64,000 nt of DNA from Corynebacterium uropygiale (GTDB taxonomy: Bacteria > Actinomycetota > Actinomycetes > Mycobacteriales > Mycobacteriaceae), in the NCBI RefSeq assembly GCF_021568315.1, contig NZ_JAKGSI010000002.1, positions 186,001 through 250,000 on the forward strand, given 5' to 3'. Positions 1 to 8,608 of this stretch are shown piece after piece. A program made the translations under genes and the position numbers. The notes beneath the pieces were generated by a model. That model had not been told where the DNA came from, made no database searches, and worked only from the letters and a program-made list of their open reading frames with translations. Positions within the stretch are counted from its first letter, which is position 1. Each line of letters opens with the position of its first letter.

Positions 1-405
1 ACCGAGGAAGCCAACGCCGAGGGCGTCGACATCCGCTACTACACGGTGATCTACCGCGTCATCGAGGAAGTGGAGCAGGCGCTCAAGGGCATGCTCAAGC
101 CGATCTACGAGGATCGGGACATGGGTGTGGCGGAGATCCGGCAGATCTTCAAGGCCTCCGCCGTCGGCCTCATCGCCGGCTGCATGGTCGAAGAGGGCAA
201 GGTCCGCCGCAACGCCAAGCTGCGCCTGGTCCGCGACGGCAACGTCATCGCTCCGGACGCGACCATCACCTCGCTCCGCCGGGAGAAGGACGACGTCACC
301 GAAGTCTCTGCCGGTTACGAGTGCGGTATGGTGCTCTCCTACCCGGACATCCAGGTGGGCGACAAGATTGAGGTCTACGAGCAGGTTGAGGTGCCGCGCA
401 CCTAA
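1..405 (+). CDS. infB: Translation initiation factor IF-2, C-terminal part
   Basis: This is the 3' end of infB; the gene begins outside the window. The frame is open from base 1 and ends at TAA 403-405, giving 134 visible residues. The visible part matches the end of IF-2 (domain IV): an IRYY-x-VIY segment, the KGMLKP segment, the AAAGC-type turn seen here as VGLIAGCMV, and a closing beta-barrel with a YECGM loop. IF-2 is the GTPase that brings initiator tRNA to the 30S subunit; its G domain lies upstream, off the window. The domain seen here is the one that binds the formyl-methionyl end. A strong terminator follows, so infB closes its transcription unit, and rbfA comes next as in other actinobacteria. 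Confidence 0.95.
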   Translation, partial: TEEANAEGVDIRYYTVIYRVIEEVEQALKGMLKPIYEDRDMGVAEIRQIFKASAVGLIAGCMVEEGKVRRNAKLRLVRDGNVIAPDATITSLRREKDDVTEVSAGYECGMVLSYPDIQVGDKIEVYEQVEVPRT

Positions 406-437
406 GAGCTCGACAGATAGCTTGATCACACTCGAGT

Positions 438-470
438 CCCCGCGAGGCCATGAGGCTTCGCGGGGGCTTT
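438..470 (+). terminator. Rho-independent terminator after infB
   Basis: Bases 438-449 pair with 454-465: CCCCGCGA/TCGCGGGG plus four inner pairs, one of them G-T, closing on an ATGA loop. The hairpin is followed by GCTTT. It separates infB from the rbfA operon. Confidence 0.75.
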
Positions 471-480
471 GTGCGTGGGG

Positions 481-486
481 TAGAAT
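481..486 (+). promoter_or_regulatory. Candidate -10 box for the rbfA operon
   Basis: TAGAAT lies 11 bases after the infB terminator and 46 bases before the rbfA start. A purine-rich ribosome binding site (GAAAGGGGA) precedes the rbfA ATG, so this would be a leadered transcript. No convincing -35 is visible. Confidence 0.45.
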
Positions 487-531
487 CGCAGGGCTAGACA
501 AGGGGACGTGACGTGAAGAAAGGGGATTGCC

Positions 532-972
532 ATGGCTGATCACCAGCGGGCTGCGCGGATGGCGCGCCGCATTCAGCACATCGTGGCCACCGCCATTGAG
601 CGCCAGATTAAGGACCGCCGGCTCGAGTTCGTGACGATCACGGACGCGAAGGTCACGGGGGATCTCCACGACGCGACGGTCTTTTATACCGTCCGCGGCC
701 GCACCCTCGATGAGGAACCGGACATGAAGGCGGCGGAGGCGGCGCTCGCGAAGGCGCGCGGCCCGCTGCGCAAACTCATCGGCGATGAGCTCAAGGTCCG
801 CTTCACTCCGACGCTGAGCTTCGAGGTGGACACCGTGCCCGAGGCCTCTGCCCACATGGAAGAGCTCCTGGCCCGGGCCCGCGCCCGCGATGCGGAGCTC
901 GCCAAGCTCAAGGAGAATGCCACCCCTGCGGGCGATGCTGATCCCTATCGCGACTCGGAGAAGGACGCCTAG
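532..972 (+). CDS. rbfA: 30S ribosome-binding factor A
   Basis: RbfA is a small KH-fold protein that binds immature 30S subunits and helps late 16S rRNA processing. The 146-residue product opens with the typical [13 protein letters not shown] helix, followed by IxDxRL-like [18 protein letters not shown] and a conserved RxxLG-like helix ([14 protein letters not shown]) and the [10 protein letters not shown] strand. A charged tail (about 30 residues) follows the fold. The ATG is preceded by a good ribosome binding site. It is the first gene of a five-gene run; its stop is one base from the nrnA start, and the AAGGAC ribosome binding site of nrnA lies inside its last codons. Confidence 0.95.
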   Translation: MADHQRAARMARRIQHIVATAIERQIKDRRLEFVTITDAKVTGDLHDATVFYTVRGRTLDEEPDMKAAEAALAKARGPLRKLIGDELKVRFTPTLSFEVDTVPEASAHMEELLARARARDAELAKLKENATPAGDADPYRDSEKDA

Positions 973-973
973 G

Positions 974-1930
974 GTGAGCCGTTTCGCACAGGCTCGCTAC
1001 CTGATTGAGAAGGCGGCGCGGGTGGCCGTCGTCGGACACCTTCGCCCCGACGCGGACGCCGTCGGATCCGTGACGGCGATGGTGAGCGCCCTTCGCTTCC
1101 TGGGGAAGAAGGCGGACGGTTTCATCGGGCAGGCCCAGCCGTTGCCGGCGAACCTCCGCAGCATCCCCGGCGCGGAGGAGATCACGGTGAGCGCGGAGCT
1201 GCCGCCGGTGGATCTCGTCATCGCGGTGGACTGCGGTTCCCTCGACCGCACGGGTGGGCTGGCCGACGCCGTCGCCGCCGCCCCCGACTGCCTCGTCATC
1301 GATCACCATGCCTCGAACCCGGGTTTCGGGACGGTGAACATCATCGACGCGGAGGCAGAGTCGACGACGCTCATCCTCTTCCGCCTCTTCTCCACCTTGG
1401 GGGTGGAGCTCGACGCCACCCTGGCCCACAGCCTCTATGCCGGGCTTGTGACAGATACCGGGAGCTTCCGCTGGGGCACCCCGCGGATGCACCTCGTCGC
1501 GGCGGAGCTCATGAAGACCGGTATTGATACGCGGCGGATCGCCGAGGAGCTCATCGACGGCAACTCGGTGGGGGACCTCCAGATGATCGGCTCCGTTCTC
1601 AGCGGCGTCACGCTCATGACGGTGGGCTCGCTGGGTGTGGCCTACCTCGTCGCCGATGCCGACACCATCTATGGGCACTCCGCCTCCGCGGTAGAAAGCC
1701 TCGTGGACTTCGTCCGGGTGGTGGACAACGCGCAGCTGGGCGTCGTTTTTAAGGAGACTTCGCGGGGCCGCTGGGCGGTGTCGCTGCGGTCCTCGTCCAT
1801 GGACGTCTCGCGGATTGCCACCCGCCTGGGCGGCGGCGGCCACGTCCCGGCCGCGGGATACACCACCTCGGGCAGGGTGGACACGATTGTGCAGGAGCTC
1901 GTCACCGTCCTGGAGGAGCTCTCCGACTAG
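974..1930 (+). CDS. DHH-family phosphoesterase (NrnA-like nanoRNase / pAp phosphatase)
   Basis: This 318-residue protein belongs to the DHH/DHHA1 family. Members of the NrnA type degrade short oligoribonucleotides and dephosphorylate 3'-phosphoadenosine 5'-phosphate. Visible motifs are HLRPDADAVGS near residue 20 (metal ligands), VDCGS around 80, the DHH triad D110-H111-H112, and the DHHA1 GGGGH motif at 286-290. I chose GTG 974 because AAGGAC lies seven bases upstream and the gene then begins one base after rbfA; longer in-frame starts would run into rbfA. The rbfA-nrnA pairing is widespread in Gram-positive bacteria. The two-activity assignment is from the family and is not proven by the sequence. 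Confidence 0.88.
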   Translation: MSRFAQARYLIEKAARVAVVGHLRPDADAVGSVTAMVSALRFLGKKADGFIGQAQPLPANLRSIPGAEEITVSAELPPVDLVIAVDCGSLDRTGGLADAVAAAPDCLVIDHHASNPGFGTVNIIDAEAESTTLILFRLFSTLGVELDATLAHSLYAGLVTDTGSFRWGTPRMHLVAAELMKTGIDTRRIAEELIDGNSVGDLQMIGSVLSGVTLMTVGSLGVAYLVADADTIYGHSASAVESLVDFVRVVDNAQLGVVFKETSRGRWAVSLRSSSMDVSRIATRLGGGGHVPAAGYTTSGRVDTIVQELVTVLEELSD

Positions 1931-1949
1931 CTGACTTGAAGGAGATTGT

Positions 1950-3332
1950 GTGAAAACTCGCGTCGAAGAGCCTGAATACGCCCAGGCTTCGGCTGGACGC
2001 ATCCTTTCCCTCGCTGTCCCGGCGCTGGGCGTGCTCGTGGCTACGCCGCTCTACCTCCTCCTCGACACGGCGGTGGTGGGGCGGCTCGGCGCTTTCGAGT
2101 TGGCGGCTCTCGCGGCGGGAACCACCATCCAGTCTCTTGTCACGACGCAGCTCACCTTTCTCAGCTATGGGACGACGGCGCGCGCTGCCCGCTGGTATGG
2201 GGCCGGGGATCGGCCCGCCGCGGTGAGGGAGGGGGTCCAATCCACGTGGGTGGCGCTGCTGGTGGGCCTGGCCCTCGCCGCCATTGTCATCACCTTTGCC
2301 CCGGGGATCACGAGCTGGCTGGCGAAGTCCCCGGAGATCGGTGCGGAGTCGACGCGTTGGTTGCGAGTCGCCGCCTGCGGTATCCCGCTCATTCTCATGG
2401 TGATGGCAGGAAACGGCTGGCTCCGCGGGGTGCAAGACACGCGCTCCCCGCTGCTTTTTACCCTCGCGGGCGTGATCCCCGGTGCTATGGCGATTCCCTT
2501 CTTCGTGGGGCAGTGGGGGATCCTCGGCTCGGCTATTGCGAACCTCATGGGTGCGAGCATCAGCAGCCTCTGCTTTGTGATCAAGCTGGCCCGGAGTCAC
2601 CAGGGCTCCTGGGCACCGCACTGGCCGACCATCAAGTGCCAGCTCGTCCTTGGACGCGACCTCATCCTGCGTTCGCTTTCCTTCCAGATCACCTTCCTCG
2701 CGGCGGCGGCCGTCGCGGCACGGGCGGGGCAAGCCGCCCTGGGTGCGCACCAGATCATGCTCCAGCTGTGGAACTTCATTTCGCTGGTGTTGGATTCTTT
2801 AGGCATTGCGGCGCAGGCGCTCGTCGGCGCGGCTCTTGGCGGCGGGACTGTGGCCGTGGCCCGGAGGGTGGGTCGGCAGGTCACTGGGTGGGCGACGGTC
2901 TTCGCCGGCGGCCTCTGCCTCATCATGGCGCTGGGCTACCGCGTCATTCCCTCGCTCTTTAGCCAGGATGCCTCGGTGCTCTACGAGATGTCCCGCCCGT
3001 GGTGGCTCCTCGTCATCATGATCCTGGGCGGGGGAACAGTGTTTGCCCTCGACGGCGTGTTGCTCGGAGCGGCGGATGCCCGCTACTTGCGCACGATCAG
3101 TATCATCTCGGCGCTCGGCGGTTTCCTCCCCTGCGTCCTCCTCTCCTTTGTCTTTTCTATTGGACTGGTGGGGATCTGGTGTGGTTTGGTGGTGTTTATT
3201 CTCATCCGCCTCATCGCCGTGACCTGGCGCTTCCGCTCCATGCGATGGGCGCGGGCGGGAGTGGCGCGCGAATCCTCCTCGGCCTCGGAGGGGCCACGGG
3301 GTGCAGACACGCCGGCACCGCAGAAATCCTAG
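1950..3332 (+). CDS. dinF: MATE-family efflux transporter (DinF-like)
   Basis: A 460-residue integral membrane protein with about 12 hydrophobic segments, the usual length and topology of MATE exporters. The start of the fold (LAVPALGVLVATPLYLLLDT) and the repeated half around residue 250 (AGQAALGAHQI) are typical of the DinF branch. MATE proteins exchange Na+ or H+ for cationic drugs or metabolites; the substrate here cannot be read from the sequence. GTG 1950 is chosen because AAGGAG ends five bases upstream. The C-terminal 40 residues are polar and Ser-rich. It continues the rbfA operon, and dinF at this place is common in corynebacteria. Confidence 0.88.
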   Translation: MKTRVEEPEYAQASAGRILSLAVPALGVLVATPLYLLLDTAVVGRLGAFELAALAAGTTIQSLVTTQLTFLSYGTTARAARWYGAGDRPAAVREGVQSTWVALLVGLALAAIVITFAPGITSWLAKSPEIGAESTRWLRVAACGIPLILMVMAGNGWLRGVQDTRSPLLFTLAGVIPGAMAIPFFVGQWGILGSAIANLMGASISSLCFVIKLARSHQGSWAPHWPTIKCQLVLGRDLILRSLSFQITFLAAAAVAARAGQAALGAHQIMLQLWNFISLVLDSLGIAAQALVGAALGGGTVAVARRVGRQVTGWATVFAGGLCLIMALGYRVIPSLFSQDASVLYEMSRPWWLLVIMILGGGTVFALDGVLLGAADARYLRTISIISALGGFLPCVLLSFVFSIGLVGIWCGLVVFILIRLIAVTWRFRSMRWARAGVARESSSASEGPRGADTPAPQKS

Positions 3333-3350
3333 ACGCAGCAAGGAGGGCAC

Positions 3351-4178
3351 ATGTCGCAGTCACGGCAGCCACGGCAGCGCACCCTGTGGGCTGTGTCCGA
3401 CCTCCACGCGGCCGTGCGCGCCAACCGTGAGCGCATCGACGCCCTCCGCCCGCAGGACCCGGAGGATTGGCTCATCGTTGCTGGTGACGTGGGGGAGCGC
3501 AGCGATCTTGTCCTGCGGGTGCTTCGCCAGCTGCGCTCCCGATTCGGGACCGTCGTGTGGGTGCCGGGCAACCATGAGCTCTTTAGCCGCTCGGGGGATC
3601 GCCACCGGGGCCGCGAGAAGTACGAGGAGCTCGTCCAGGGCTGCCAGCAGATGGGGATCTTCACCCCGGAGGATCCTTTCCCCGTCTTTCACGACGTCAC
3701 GATCTGCCCGCTCTTTACCCTCTATGACTACAGCTTCCGCCCCCCGGGTCTCTCCCTCGAGGAGGCCCTCAGCGCCGCGGAGCGGGCCGGCATCATGATG
3801 ATGGACTACTTCTCGCTCGCCCCCTTCGTCGATGTGCGCGGCTGGTGCTGGGACCGCCTGGCCTATAGCGTCAAGCGGCTGAGCCGCGTCGAGGGCCCGA
3901 CGATCCTCATCAACCACTGGCCACTCCTCCGGGAGCCGACGCGCCGCCTGCGCCACTCGGAGCTCGCGCTCTGGTGCGGGACCCGGCATACCCGCGGATG
4001 GGCGGAGCGCTACCAGGCCCGTGCTGTCGTGTATGGTCACCTCCACATTCCGCGCGTCGACGTCATTGACGACGTCCAGCACATCGAGGTCTCGCTCGGC
4101 TACCCGCGGGAGTGGCAGCCGCGGCGTTCCGCCCCGCCGTGGCCCTACCCGGTCCTCGTGGAGGAGCTGGACGGATGA
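3351..4178 (+). CDS. Calcineurin-like phosphodiesterase, PptH-type
   Basis: A 275-residue metallophosphoesterase with all five family motifs: D17-L-H19, GD46VGE, GN74H75E, NHWP near residue 185, and GHLH near residue 225. In Mycobacterium tuberculosis the gene just before pptT (Rv2795c, PptH) encodes a hydrolase that removes 4'-phosphopantetheine from carrier proteins. The family, the position and the 4-base overlap (ATGA) with the transferase below suggest the same opposing role here. AAGGAGG precedes the ATG. The phosphoesterase fold is clear; the specific substrate is inferred from gene order and homology. Confidence 0.8.
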   Translation: MSQSRQPRQRTLWAVSDLHAAVRANRERIDALRPQDPEDWLIVAGDVGERSDLVLRVLRQLRSRFGTVVWVPGNHELFSRSGDRHRGREKYEELVQGCQQMGIFTPEDPFPVFHDVTICPLFTLYDYSFRPPGLSLEEALSAAERAGIMMMDYFSLAPFVDVRGWCWDRLAYSVKRLSRVEGPTILINHWPLLREPTRRLRHSELALWCGTRHTRGWAERYQARAVVYGHLHIPRVDVIDDVQHIEVSLGYPREWQPRRSAPPWPYPVLVEELDG

Positions 4179-4831
4179 TCGACGCCACCCTCTTCCCGAC
4201 CAGCGCCACCTGGTGTTATGTCCGCACCTCTGTCCGCAGCCACGACCTCAGCAACTACGAGGCACTGCACCCGCTGGAGAAATCCCTTGTCTCTCGGGCG
4301 ACGGACGTGCGCAAAGCCGAGTTTGGTGATGCCCGCTGGTGCGCCCACCGTGCCCTGGAGGACCTCGGCAAGCACGATGGCGGGCCGATTCTCCGCGGGG
4401 ACCGGGGCATGCCACTGTGGCCGGATTCGGTGTGCGGGTCCATCACCCACACGGGTGGTTTCCGCATGGCGGTCGTGGCCCCCAGTCTGCTCGTACGATC
4501 CGTGGGGATCGACGTCGAACCTGCGGAGAGCCTCCCTGCGGGGGTCTTTGAGGAGATCGCGCGCCCGGGGGAGTACCCCCAGATCGAGCGCCTCCGCCAG
4601 GCCGGGGTGGAGTGCGCTGATCGCCTCCTTTTTTGCGCAAAAGAGGCCACGTATAAAACGTGGTTCCCACTCACTCATCGGTGGCTCGGTTTCGATCAAG
4701 CTGAAATTGATGTTCGGGAGGATGGAACTTTTATTTCATACCTCCTGGTTCGCCCGACGCCCGTGCCCTTCATTAGCGGTAAGTGGGTCCTCAGCGATGG
4801 CTATATCGTGACCAGTGCGTCCGTCGTCTAA
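4175..4831 (+). CDS. pptT: 4'-phosphopantetheinyl transferase (PptT-like, Sfp type)
   Basis: A Sfp-type transferase of 218 residues that moves phosphopantetheine from CoA to acyl-, peptidyl- and polyketide carrier proteins; in mycolic-acid bacteria it activates Pks13 and FAS-I. Motifs visible: GSITHT (88-93), VGIDVEP with Mg ligands D113 and E115, and the CAKEATYK helix with K156, E157 and K161. The start ATG 4175 overlaps the previous stop and has GAGGAG eight bases upstream. Last gene of the rbfA operon. The last third is somewhat richer in A+T than its neighbours, but the reading frame is intact. Confidence 0.9.
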   Translation: MIDATLFPTSATWCYVRTSVRSHDLSNYEALHPLEKSLVSRATDVRKAEFGDARWCAHRALEDLGKHDGGPILRGDRGMPLWPDSVCGSITHTGGFRMAVVAPSLLVRSVGIDVEPAESLPAGVFEEIARPGEYPQIERLRQAGVECADRLLFCAKEATYKTWFPLTHRWLGFDQAEIDVREDGTFISYLLVRPTPVPFISGKWVLSDGYIVTSASVV

Positions 4832-4871
4832 CGAAGGGGTGGCGACGGAAGGCCCTCTGACCTCAGTTTTT

Positions 4872-4890
4872 ACCCCCACAATGAGGGGGT
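4872..4890. terminator. Possible hairpin terminator after pptT
   Basis: ACCCCC (4872-4877) pairs with GGGGGT (4885-4890) around a seven-base loop. There is no T-run after it on the plus strand, so it is only a candidate transcription end. The rest of the 4832-5083 spacer, which must hold the importer promoter, contains the half-site-like AGGTTA (4981) and AACCTAAG (5033) but no clear operator. Confidence 0.35.
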
Positions 4891-5083
4891 GGCGGGTTGG
4901 GTGCAGGGAGGGGATGCGTGGAGGCGCAGTCCATATCTGCAGCTCAGGCTATGCTAATAAAAATGCTCTGCAATCAGGTGAGGTTAAACACACGCAACGG
5001 AACTCCATAACCCTTTTCGGCAGACTGAGGAAAACCTAAGATGAACGGCGGCACTATTTCTTTGACCAACTAGGGAGACTGTC

Positions 5084-6049
5084 GTGGATCGTCACCTTTT
5101 CCGCCGTATTGCTGGTGCCGCCAGCGCTGCCATCATGGGCTTGGCCCTTGTGTCTTGCTCGACTGAAAATGCTGATTCCTCGGGTTCCTCCACGTCGAAG
5201 GACGGGGACACGCTGGAGGTTTTTGCTACCACCGGTTACATCGGTGACGCGGTGAAACAGATTGCGCCGGATGCCCACGTGGACGTCATGGTCGGGCCGG
5301 GCGGAGACCCGCACACCTACCAGGCCACCACCAAGGACACGGAGAAGATCCAGAACGCTGACCTCGTTCTGTGGAACGGCCTCCACATGGAGGCGCACAT
5401 GCTCGATGAACTCTCCAGCCAGGGTGATCGTCAGCTGGCCGTCGGCGAGGTCCTCCCGGAGCAGAACCTCCTGCCGTGGCCGGAGACGGATGACCAGGGC
5501 AACCCGCTCCACGACCCGCACATCTGGAACTCCACGGAGAACTGGAGCATTGTCGTCGACGCCATCGCGAACAAGCTCGGCGAGGTGGATCCGAAGAACA
5601 AGGACACCTACGAGAAGAATGCCGCCGACTACAAGAAGGAGATCGAGGAGACCGCCTCCTACGTTCAGGAGAAGATCAACTCCATCCCGCAGGATCGTCG
5701 TTACCTCATCACCGGCCACGATGCCTTCAACTACCTGGGCAAGCAGTTCGGCCTGGAGATCAAGGCCACGGACTTCGTGACCTCCGAGTCGGAGATGACC
5801 CCGCAGGACATCAAGGAGCTGGCGGACTTCATCGCTGAGCACAAGATCCCCGTCATCTTCCAGGACAACCTGCAGAACCCGCAGGCCATCAACTCCCTCA
5901 AGGAGGCCGTCCGCGCCAAGGGCTGGGAGGTTGAGGTCTCCGACAAGCAGCTCTACGCCGACTCCCTTGGTGAGTCCGCCCCGACCGACACCTACATCGG
6001 TGTCATGAAGTACAACGCCGATGCCATCTCGGAGGCATTGAGCAAGTGA
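5084..6049 (+). CDS. Metal (Mn/Zn/Fe) ABC transporter substrate-binding lipoprotein
   Basis: A 321-residue cluster A-I metal-binding lipoprotein. The signal peptide ends in the lipobox LVSC with the lipidated Cys at residue 25, followed by a Ser-rich linker. The body shows PGGDPHTY and LHMEAHM (first and second His ligands), GHDAFNYLGKQFG (third His) and a late DTYIGVMKYN Asp, which resembles the His-His-His-Asp set of TroA/ZnuA. The start is GTG 5084 with AGGGAGA upstream. It heads a four-gene operon with one ATPase and two permeases, the arrangement of the Tro/Sit and C. diphtheriae mntABCD importers. Manganese is the most likely substrate by layout, but zinc or iron cannot be excluded. Confidence 0.82.
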   Translation: MDRHLFRRIAGAASAAIMGLALVSCSTENADSSGSSTSKDGDTLEVFATTGYIGDAVKQIAPDAHVDVMVGPGGDPHTYQATTKDTEKIQNADLVLWNGLHMEAHMLDELSSQGDRQLAVGEVLPEQNLLPWPETDDQGNPLHDPHIWNSTENWSIVVDAIANKLGEVDPKNKDTYEKNAADYKKEIEETASYVQEKINSIPQDRRYLITGHDAFNYLGKQFGLEIKATDFVTSESEMTPQDIKELADFIAEHKIPVIFQDNLQNPQAINSLKEAVRAKGWEVEVSDKQLYADSLGESAPTDTYIGVMKYNADAISEALSK

Positions 6050-6792
6050 CCCAAGACAGTACCTCCACCGCGTTGAGCGTTCGTGGACTTACTGTGAGCT
6101 ATGGCGGTCCCGCGATCGTGAAGGATGCGTCCTTGACGGTTCCTCGTGGGGCCGTCATGGGCTTGTTGGGCCCCAATGGGGCAGGGAAGTCCACGTTCCT
6201 CAACGCCATCCTCGGTCTCGTACCCCGCGCGCGCGGTGAGGTCACCTTCTTCGGCGACCCCCTCCGCGCCGCCCGACGCCGGATCGCGCACATGCCCCAA
6301 ACCGCACGGGTGGACCTGGACTATCCCATCACCGTCGAGGGCGTGGTCCGCATGGGCACCTACCCACGCTTGGGTCTCTTCCGTCGCCCCGGGGAGAGGG
6401 AGCGCGCCCTCGTCGACGACGCCATCTCCCGCATGGGCCTCGACGACCACCGCCACCACCAGATCTCCGAGCTCTCCGGAGGCCAGCTCAAGCGCACCTT
6501 CCTGGCCCGCGTACTCGCTCAGGACCCGGAGCTCTACCTCCTCGATGAGCCTTTCGCCGGGGTGGACGTCGTGAGCGATCGCGTGATCCGGCGCGAACTG
6601 CAGCGCCTCGCGGAGAGCGGGGCCACGGTCGTGCTCATCCACCATGATCTCGCGACGGTGAAGGAGATCTGTTCGCATGTGACCCTGCTCGATCACCGGG
6701 TCATCGCGAGCGGCACCCTCAAGGAGGCCTTCACGCCGGAGAACATCAACGCCGCGTATGGGCTCGGCCTCATGACAGAGGACACGCCGTGA
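6046..6792 (+). CDS. Metal ABC transporter ATP-binding protein
   Basis: A 248-residue ABC ATPase with Walker A GPNGAGKST near residue 42, signature LSGGQ near 145, Walker B LYLLDEPFAGVD, and the switch His in LIHHD. The SGGQLKR helix is typical of the MntB/TroB/ZnuC branch. The start GTG 6046 overlaps the lipoprotein stop by four bases (GTGA), so the two are translationally coupled. It powers metal uptake through the two permeases below. Confidence 0.88.
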   Translation: MTQDSTSTALSVRGLTVSYGGPAIVKDASLTVPRGAVMGLLGPNGAGKSTFLNAILGLVPRARGEVTFFGDPLRAARRRIAHMPQTARVDLDYPITVEGVVRMGTYPRLGLFRRPGERERALVDDAISRMGLDDHRHHQISELSGGQLKRTFLARVLAQDPELYLLDEPFAGVDVVSDRVIRRELQRLAESGATVVLIHHDLATVKEICSHVTLLDHRVIASGTLKEAFTPENINAAYGLGLMTEDTP

Positions 6793-7688
6793 GTTTCCTC
6801 GAGTTTCTCTCCGTCTTTGAGTACCGCCGCACCGCGATCGGCGCCGTCATCATCGGCATCGCCGCCGGCATGCTGGGCTGCCATCTCTATCTCCGCAGGC
6901 AGTCGATGCTGGCCGATGTCGTCGGGCACAGCTCGGTGGCGGGTGTCATGGGGGCGTTCATAGGCGCCTCGATGTTGAGCGTGGACGGCCGCTCGATCCT
7001 CGTCATCGTCATCGGGGCGCTGGTGTCCGGGCTCCTCGCCGTGGGGCTCACTGACTGGGTCGCGCGCGTATCGAGGGTCCGCGACGACGCCGCGATGGCC
7101 GCCTCCCTCGCGCTCTTCTATGGCGGTGGCATGATTCTCCTCCACATCATTCAGCACTCCACGCTGCCGAATCGTGGTGGCATCGACGAGCTCATGTTCG
7201 GAAAAGTCTCGACGCTCACCGCGGCGGACAACGCGACGCTGGGCGTCATCGCCTTCATCGTCGTGCTCGCCACGGTGGTGCTCCACCGTCCTTTTCACAC
7301 GATGCTCTTTGACCCGGTCATGGCGAAGCTCGTGATGTCCCCCCGGCGCGCGACGGTGCTCTCGATCATCCAGATGGTGCTCATCGTCTGCGCGGTGGTC
7401 CTGGGCATTAAGTCGGTGGGACTGATCCTCATCATCGCCTTCGCGATCTTCCCCTCCGCAGCAGCGCGGCAGTGGACGCGCTCGCTGGGGGCGATGATGG
7501 CGCTTGCTGCGCTGTTTGGCGCGGTGGCTGGCGTGCTGGGCTCGTGGCTCTCCGTGGTGGGGCAGGGGATGCCGGCGGGCCCGGTGATCGTGCTGGTCCT
7601 CACGGCGATCGTGCTGGTGTCCTTCATCGCGGCGCCGCGTCGAGGGCTCGTCGCCCGGATGCTGAGAAAGTCGGTGGTGCGCTCATGA
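6789..7688 (+). CDS. Metal ABC transporter permease (first of two)
   Basis: A 299-residue ABC-3 family permease with about eight membrane segments. The start GTG 6789 overlaps the ATPase stop (GTGA). The motif LRRQSMLADVVGHSSVAG is the cytoplasmic loop that docks on the ATPase, and the late GLILIIAFAIFPSAAAR segment is a family signature. It likely forms a heterodimer with the next permease. Confidence 0.87.
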   Translation: MSFLEFLSVFEYRRTAIGAVIIGIAAGMLGCHLYLRRQSMLADVVGHSSVAGVMGAFIGASMLSVDGRSILVIVIGALVSGLLAVGLTDWVARVSRVRDDAAMAASLALFYGGGMILLHIIQHSTLPNRGGIDELMFGKVSTLTAADNATLGVIAFIVVLATVVLHRPFHTMLFDPVMAKLVMSPRRATVLSIIQMVLIVCAVVLGIKSVGLILIIAFAIFPSAAARQWTRSLGAMMALAALFGAVAGVLGSWLSVVGQGMPAGPVIVLVLTAIVLVSFIAAPRRGLVARMLRKSVVRS

Positions 7689-8608
7689 GTCATGCGATGG
7701 CCGTGGCCTTCCTGGCCGCCGTGACCTCCGTCGTCGCGGCGATTCCCGGCGTGGTTCTCGTGCTGCGCCGCCAATCGATGCTCACCGATGCGATCAGCCA
7801 CGCGGTGCTCCCCGGCATCGTCATCGCCGCGATGATGACGCAGAGCATCGACTCGCCCTGGCTCCTCGTGGGGGCGACGATCGCCGGGGTGGTCGTCGTC
7901 ATGGGAACGCAGTGGATCAAGGACAGTGGGTTGGTCGCGGGTGATTCGGCGACGGGCCTTGTCTTCCCTCCGCTCTTCGCCCTCGGTGTCATCTTGCTCA
8001 CGAGGAACTTCCGCTCCTCCCACCTGTCTGAACACTCGGTGCTCATCGGGGAGTTCAACTATGCGGTGCGGCAGCGCGTCATCATCGGGACCTATGACTT
8101 TGGACCCCGCTATGCGTGGATCCTCATTTGCATTGCCATCATCACGATGGCCGTCCTTCTCATCTGCTACCGACCGCTCCTGGCGATCTCCTTTGACCTG
8201 GACTTCGCCCGGGTGTCCGGGGTGCGGGTGGCGCTCATCAACCAGATCATTATGGTGCTCATGTGCCTGGTGATCGTGGCGGCCTTCCACGTGGCCGGGT
8301 CCATCCTCGTCGTGGCGCTCATGATCGTGCCGGCGGCGTGCGGGAGCCTGCTCGTGCGGACGGTGCCGAGGCTCATCGGGGTGTCGGTGCTCATCGCGGT
8401 GGTGGGCTCTCAGCTCGGTTTTTGGTTGGGCTATCACTTGGACCGCCCGACCTCGGCGATGATGGCATTCGTGGACGGCCTCATCTTTGTCCTCGTCTTT
8501 GTGCTGACCCGGGTGCTGCACGCCCGGCGAGCCTGGACAATGGACGAGTCGGAGACGGCCGCGGCCTCCGAGGCCTCCGAGCCCGCCCTTCCCGCGGCCC
8601 CTCGCTAG
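7685..8608 (+). CDS. Metal ABC transporter permease (second of two)
   Basis: A 307-residue ABC-3 family permease. ATG 7685 overlaps the previous stop by four bases. The coupling loop LRRQSMLTDAISHAVLPG parallels the one in its partner, which supports an ancient duplication. The C-terminus is Ala/Glu-rich and cytoplasmic. The final TAG shares the palindrome CTAG with the stop codon of the convergent truB. Confidence 0.87.
   Translation: MSHAMAVAFLAAVTSVVAAIPGVVLVLRRQSMLTDAISHAVLPGIVIAAMMTQSIDSPWLLVGATIAGVVVVMGTQWIKDSGLVAGDSATGLVFPPLFALGVILLTRNFRSSHLSEHSVLIGEFNYAVRQRVIIGTYDFGPRYAWILICIAIITMAVLLICYRPLLAISFDLDFARVSGVRVALINQIIMVLMCLVIVAAFHVAGSILVVALMIVPAACGSLLVRTVPRLIGVSVLIAVVGSQLGFWLGYHLDRPTSAMMAFVDGLIFVLVFVLTRVLHARRAWTMDESETAAASEASEPALPAAPR

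Noticed and set aside
908..2002. Long minus-strand open frame opposite nrnA and dinF
   Set aside because: It is opposite a well-conserved gene with intact DHH motifs. High GC makes long shadow frames common, and its translation has no family features.
4621..4760. Lower GC in the last part of pptT as a sign of transfer
   Set aside because: The stretch is short, the frame is intact and the catalytic CAKEATYK motif lies in it, so ordinary variation is more likely.
4981..5040. Zur- or DtxR-type operator upstream of the metal importer
   Set aside because: AGGTTA and AACCTAAG resemble half-sites, but they are too far apart to form one palindrome, so no operator is called.
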